A stretch of DNA of 31,595 nt from a virus, in IMG/VR virus record IMGVR_UViG_3300009610_000061, positions 1-31,595 of that record. One strand, given 5' to 3'. The notes under the pieces are model-generated. The model saw only the letters and a program-made list of their open reading frames with translations, had not been told where the DNA came from and made no database searches. Shown piece by piece: positions 28,566-31,595 of the stretch. The position numbers were made by a program, and so were the translations under genes. How positions within the stretch are numbered: position 1 is the first letter of the stretch; the number at the start of each line of letters is the position of its first letter.

Positions 28566-31274
28566 ATGGCACAGGTACGTTACAAAATTGACACCGGTGA
28601 TGAGATCATCGAGTTCGAGGCCGAGGAAGGTCTCACCGATGCACAGATCACGACGATGGCGGATGACATTATCGCTAATGCTCAGCCGGGGGTGACGTAC
28701 GAACCTTCCATCATGGATCGACCAACGAGCGAAGTGAATATCGCAGGCGAGGCTGGACAGGATCAGGAGCCTCAGCTAGAAAGCAGCGCGGGCGGTACGT
28801 TCCTTCGCGCCTTGCCCAAGGAAGCCACGTTTAATCTTGCTGATGAATTCTCGGCACGCGCCAACGCACTGATCCCCGGTGCAGCGGCACTGGATAACTG
28901 GCTTGGCATGACCAATAACCAGAAGAGTGTTTGGGGTGACGAAGGTCTCAACTACGACCAAGTCGTTGCGGGCAACATGGCTGATACCAGCGCTCAGGCT
29001 CGGGCTGACGCCGAGCAGCATCCTTACATGGACGCCGCAGGCCGGATCACTGGTGTCTTGTCTACATGGCCTCGTGCTGTCGGCGCAGCAGTTCCTCGGT
29101 TCACGCAAGCCCTCCCACGGGTGGCTGAGACCATCGGCGCATTTGCTAAGAGCCACCCCATTCTCACGGGCATGGGCGCGGGCGGCGTCACCGGCGCTGC
29201 CGGGGGCTTTGGCGCTGGTGAAGGTGATACGCGCGGTCAGTCGGCTGCTATTGGCGGCTTGGCTGGCACGTTCTTCGGCGGCCTTACATCGGGAGCGATG
29301 CAACTAGCTCCCCATGTCGCTCACTATTGGAATATCCTCAAGAACAAAATGCCAGAGGAAGCGGCTGTCAAGCAGATCATCAAGGCGTTGAAGCGTGACG
29401 GCTTTGATATCGTCAGCCCTTCTGGTGTTCAGAAGCTGAAGGACGTCCTACAGTCCTTTACTGGCAAGCCTGTCAGCTTGGCTGATATTGGCGGCGCAAC
29501 GCGCGCTCGCACGGGTCACGCTCTACGTGCGCCCAGCGAAGCCCAGCAACCTGCCATCGAAGCTCTGCAACGACGCACTAGCGGGCAGGGCGGTCGCATA
29601 ATGCAAGACGTACGCGGCAACGTGGCCCCGCGTACTGATGTTCACGCGCTTGATGAAGAGCTGGTTGCTGAGCGAGAAGAGGCAGCCAAGATCGGTCGGG
29701 AGCGAGCGTTGTTTGAAGATGCGCCAACTCCGTTGCCTCCTCCGAAGTCGCAAGTTGTCCCAACCGGCCAAGTTGCTGAGGAAGCACCGAACGCGGGCCT
29801 GATGCGCCAGATGGGCCAGGAAACACCGGACAATCCTACGTTTATTCGCGAAACGGGACCGGATACGCTGTACAGAGGCGGCGCTCCTCACGATCCTAAT
29901 TTCCAAGGGCCGTCGTTCTTCACGCCAGATCGTGCAGCCGCTGAGACTTACGCTTCTGAGCATACCATGCGCTTCGGTACTCCCGGCTCGGTTCACGAAG
30001 CTAATGTCGCTATTCAGAACCCTGCTCCTCTAGAGATAATTCAGCAAGAAGCGAAGCGTCTCGGTATAGATACTAATCTTACTCCAGCTAGTATGTTTGA
30101 CCAAGCTGTGCAAGGAGGAGACGTTAATGCGCTAGTTGCTGCTTTGAAGAAGAGAGGATTTGACGGTGCTATCCTAGACGACATTCCTATGGGCGGAAGT
30201 GGCCCTCCTATGAAGGCTCATATTCCCTTTGATATGGGGCAAGTAAAAGCGGGCGGCATGGGTCGCCAAAGCCGCATGGTTTACGATCCGCAGCTTGATT
30301 GGCTGGCGCGGCTCCCACTCGCGCAGAAAGCGCTGACCAAGGCGCTTGATCTTGCTGAGTCAGAGCGAGCTCGTCTGGCAGCCTTGGGGCAGTCTATTGA
30401 TCACCTTCCCGACCTTACTCGGGGCGGTAGCCTAGATATGCGGACGTATGACTACCTCAAGCGTTATCTTGATCAGGAAGTCACCCGCGCTTTCCGTGGG
30501 CAGTCTGACACTTTCACGATGGCGCAGGCCAGCGAGGTGAAGGCAATTCGTGATTCGCTCCGTGAACGCCTGAAAGAAGTCGTGCCAGAATATGGGGATT
30601 ACCTCAGGAGATATGGTGACGAAAGTGAAATGATCAAGTCGCTGGAAGAAGGTCGTAAGTACACAGAATTGGACCCCGAGCAGATTGTAGCGGGCCAAGC
30701 CAAGCGTTCCGAAGCTGGGCAGGAGTTCTACCGCGTCGGCGCTGCCCGCGATATGCAAGATTCTCTTCGCAGCACAAGAGGCAACGCCTATCCGGCTAAC
30801 CGCATCATGAACGACGATATTGCGAATGATCAGGTAAAAGCTCTTGGCTTGACAGACCCCGAATTCGCCAACCTCAATCGTTCTGTAACGCAGGAGCGCC
30901 AGCTCAATCTACTGAGCGACGAGCTACGCGGCTCAGGTACTCAGCAGCGCCTAGCCGCTGCGGAAGATGCAGACGCTGGCGCTAACATGGCCCTCCCATT
31001 CAACGTGGGAAGCCCGACCGGCTGGTTCGGTGCCGGGGTGCGTAATCTGACACAGCGCGCCAGTGTCAATCGTAACGCGGCGGTCAACGAGCAGATTTTG
31101 CCGCGCCTAACATTCACTGATCCGAACTCCATCGATACCGTGATCAACGAGCTAGTAGCTCAGGGCAGGGTTGCTGAGGCAGCGGCTTTGAAGCGACAGG
31201 CTCAGGAACGCGCGATAGCGGGCGTCGGCGGCGTTCACATCGGTGGCATGGTGGCACTCCCGGGAGAACAGTAA
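28566..31274 (+). CDS. Large ejection-type protein carrying an inserted ADP-ribosyltransferase-like domain (902 aa)
   Basis: The ATG at 28566 directly follows the previous stop (TAAATG) with AAAGG eight bases upstream. Residues 1-60 form a small N-terminal domain. Residues about 197-245 are a Gly/Ala zipper (GMGAGGVTGAAGGFGAGEG) suited to membrane insertion. A helical body runs on both sides of an island at about 430-555. The island reads LYRGG (435-439), GPSFFTPDRAAAETYA (448-463), then a strand and helices, and RGFDGAILDD (530-539). That is the ordered pattern of ART-type domains of phage polyvalent proteins: a beta strand with Y-R-G, an S/F-F-T-x-D-x-x-x-A-x-x-Y-A helix entry and an acidic G-x-D-G-hh strand. 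Bases 30001-30240 are about 47 % GC against 62-65 % in blocks on either side, so the domain looks acquired. The helical rest (YLKRYLDQEVTRAFRGQ; EYGDYLRRYGDESEMI) is that of podovirus ejection proteins. ART activity is inferred. Confidence 0.82.
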   Translation: MAQVRYKIDTGDEIIEFEAEEGLTDAQITTMADDIIANAQPGVTYEPSIMDRPTSEVNIAGEAGQDQEPQLESSAGGTFLRALPKEATFNLADEFSARANALIPGAAALDNWLGMTNNQKSVWGDEGLNYDQVVAGNMADTSAQARADAEQHPYMDAAGRITGVLSTWPRAVGAAVPRFTQALPRVAETIGAFAKSHPILTGMGAGGVTGAAGGFGAGEGDTRGQSAAIGGLAGTFFGGLTSGAMQLAPHVAHYWNILKNKMPEEAAVKQIIKALKRDGFDIVSPSGVQKLKDVLQSFTGKPVSLADIGGATRARTGHALRAPSEAQQPAIEALQRRTSGQGGRIMQDVRGNVAPRTDVHALDEELVAEREEAAKIGRERALFEDAPTPLPPPKSQVVPTGQVAEEAPNAGLMRQMGQETPDNPTFIRETGPDTLYRGGAPHDPNFQGPSFFTPDRAAAETYASEHTMRFGTPGSVHEANVAIQNPAPLEIIQQEAKRLGIDTNLTPASMFDQAVQGGDVNALVAALKKRGFDGAILDDIPMGGSGPPMKAHIPFDMGQVKAGGMGRQSRMVYDPQLDWLARLPLAQKALTKALDLAESERARLAALGQSIDHLPDLTRGGSLDMRTYDYLKRYLDQEVTRAFRGQSDTFTMAQASEVKAIRDSLRERLKEVVPEYGDYLRRYGDESEMIKSLEEGRKYTELDPEQIVAGQAKRSEAGQEFYRVGAARDMQDSLRSTRGNAYPANRIMNDDIANDQVKALGLTDPEFANLNRSVTQERQLNLLSDELRGSGTQQRLAAAEDADAGANMALPFNVGSPTGWFGAGVRNLTQRASVNRNAAVNEQILPRLTFTDPNSIDTVINELVAQGRVAEAAALKRQAQERAIAGVGGVHIGGMVALPGEQ

Positions 31275-31513
31275 TGGCGGTACAAGACTGGAACACTAAC
31301 GCAGACCTCAACACCACGCTTGAGGGCGTCAACGTAGCCGAGGGCAGCCTGCCTGCGGACTTCAATGATTGCTTCCGCAAGAAGGCCGCCGCCGTGCGTG
31401 TATTCTATGACAAGAGCTACCGCAAGGGCGAGAATATCAAGATCACCGCAGCGGGCGCGGCAGCCCCGACCAGCCCTGCTGAGAACGACATCTGGATTGA
31501 ATATACCCCATGA
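31274..31513 (+). CDS. Small tail-protein-like ORF (79 aa)
   Basis: ATG 31274 overlaps the preceding stop (TAATG) with GGGAG about eight bases upstream. The product MAVQDWNTNADLNTTLEGVNVAEGSLPADFNDCFRKKAAAVRVFYDKSYRKG ends GAAAPTSPAENDIWIEYTP. Ending in a hydrophilic beta-like strand, it resembles the virion-attachment segment of tail fibre or spike proteins that begin next to ejection genes. Its stop overlaps the next start (ATGA). Confidence 0.75.
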   Translation: MAVQDWNTNADLNTTLEGVNVAEGSLPADFNDCFRKKAAAVRVFYDKSYRKGENIKITAAGAAAPTSPAENDIWIEYTP

Positions 31514-31595
31514 CCATGAAAGTCCTCGTTGGCGGCGTTTACAAGACCGTCTCCAAGATAAGCGTACGCAAGAGCGGCGCTTGGAAAGAGGTGAG
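31510..31595 (+). CDS. Tail-protein-like ORF, N-terminal part (cut by window edge)
   Basis: ATG 31510 overlaps the stop of the upstream gene (ATGA). 28 codons are visible (MTMKVLVGGVYKTVSKISVR then KSGAWKEV), a strand-turn-strand pattern with KSGAW as found at the starts or repeats of phage fibre proteins. Too short to classify; the remainder lies outside the window. Confidence 0.6.
   Translation, partial: MTMKVLVGGVYKTVSKISVRKSGAWKEV

Noticed and set aside
1-31595. CRISPR array, tRNA genes, insertion sequences, integrase and attachment site
   Set aside because: I scanned for regularly spaced repeats, cloverleaf-like segments in the gaps, and transposase or integrase motifs and saw none.

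Overview
The window is one end-to-end stretch of a tailed bacteriophage genome of the short-tailed (podovirus-like) type. The evidence is a large terminase, a P22-type portal, a scaffold, an N4-gp56-type major capsid protein, adaptor and hub proteins, and a run of Gly/Ala/Pro-rich internal (ejection) proteins, with no tape-measure gene. I see no integrase, no lysis cassette, no DNA polymerase, no tRNA and no CRISPR array. Genes are GC-rich (roughly 55-60 %), tightly packed and have Shine-Dalgarno (SD) sites, which fits a proteobacterial host. I cannot name the host from the sequence.

Layout. Positions 1-10907 are transcribed leftward (minus strand) and hold the replication/takeover half. In transcription order these are an HTH + AT-hook protein (10907-10536), a 0.6-kb structured non-coding stretch, a Lys/Ala-rich histone-like protein, a small ORF, a small lipoprotein, a second protein sharing the histone-like protein's C-terminal domain, a MoxR-type AAA+ ATPase and its partner, several small unknown genes, a Toprim-primase/helicase fusion, a tandem pair of paralogous small acidic proteins, a J-domain protein, a truncated ligase-like protein that lacks the catalytic lysine, and small genes including a 26-residue membrane peptide. 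A gene truncated by the left edge ends this half.

Positions 10908-11266 are an AT-rich divergent control region (about 31 % GC over 10921-11160 by hand count) with repeated TTTACACT/AGTGTAAA and ACTGTAA elements. It is the likely switch between the two arms and possibly a replication origin.

Positions 11267-31595 are transcribed rightward and hold packaging and virion genes: small terminase, a terminator-like hairpin, a G-run cluster, a 22-residue membrane peptide, a Pro-rich protein, a 996-residue repeat-built tail fibre, a second beta-rich virion protein, large terminase, portal, scaffold, major capsid protein, head and tail-hub proteins, four candidate internal/ejection proteins, then a 902-residue ejection-type protein with an apparent inserted ADP-ribosyltransferase (ART)-like domain, and two short tail-protein genes, the last cut by the right edge.

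The most interesting signals are the ART-like insertion in the 902-residue protein, the ligase-like protein lacking its nucleophile, the hairpin that buries the SD of the primase-helicase and competes with a second helix, a three-copy conserved leader hairpin with a GAGGTTC motif before six early genes, the iterated AT-rich divergent region next to an HTH/AT-hook gene, the fibre genes placed between the two terminase subunits, and the seven-run G tract after the small terminase.
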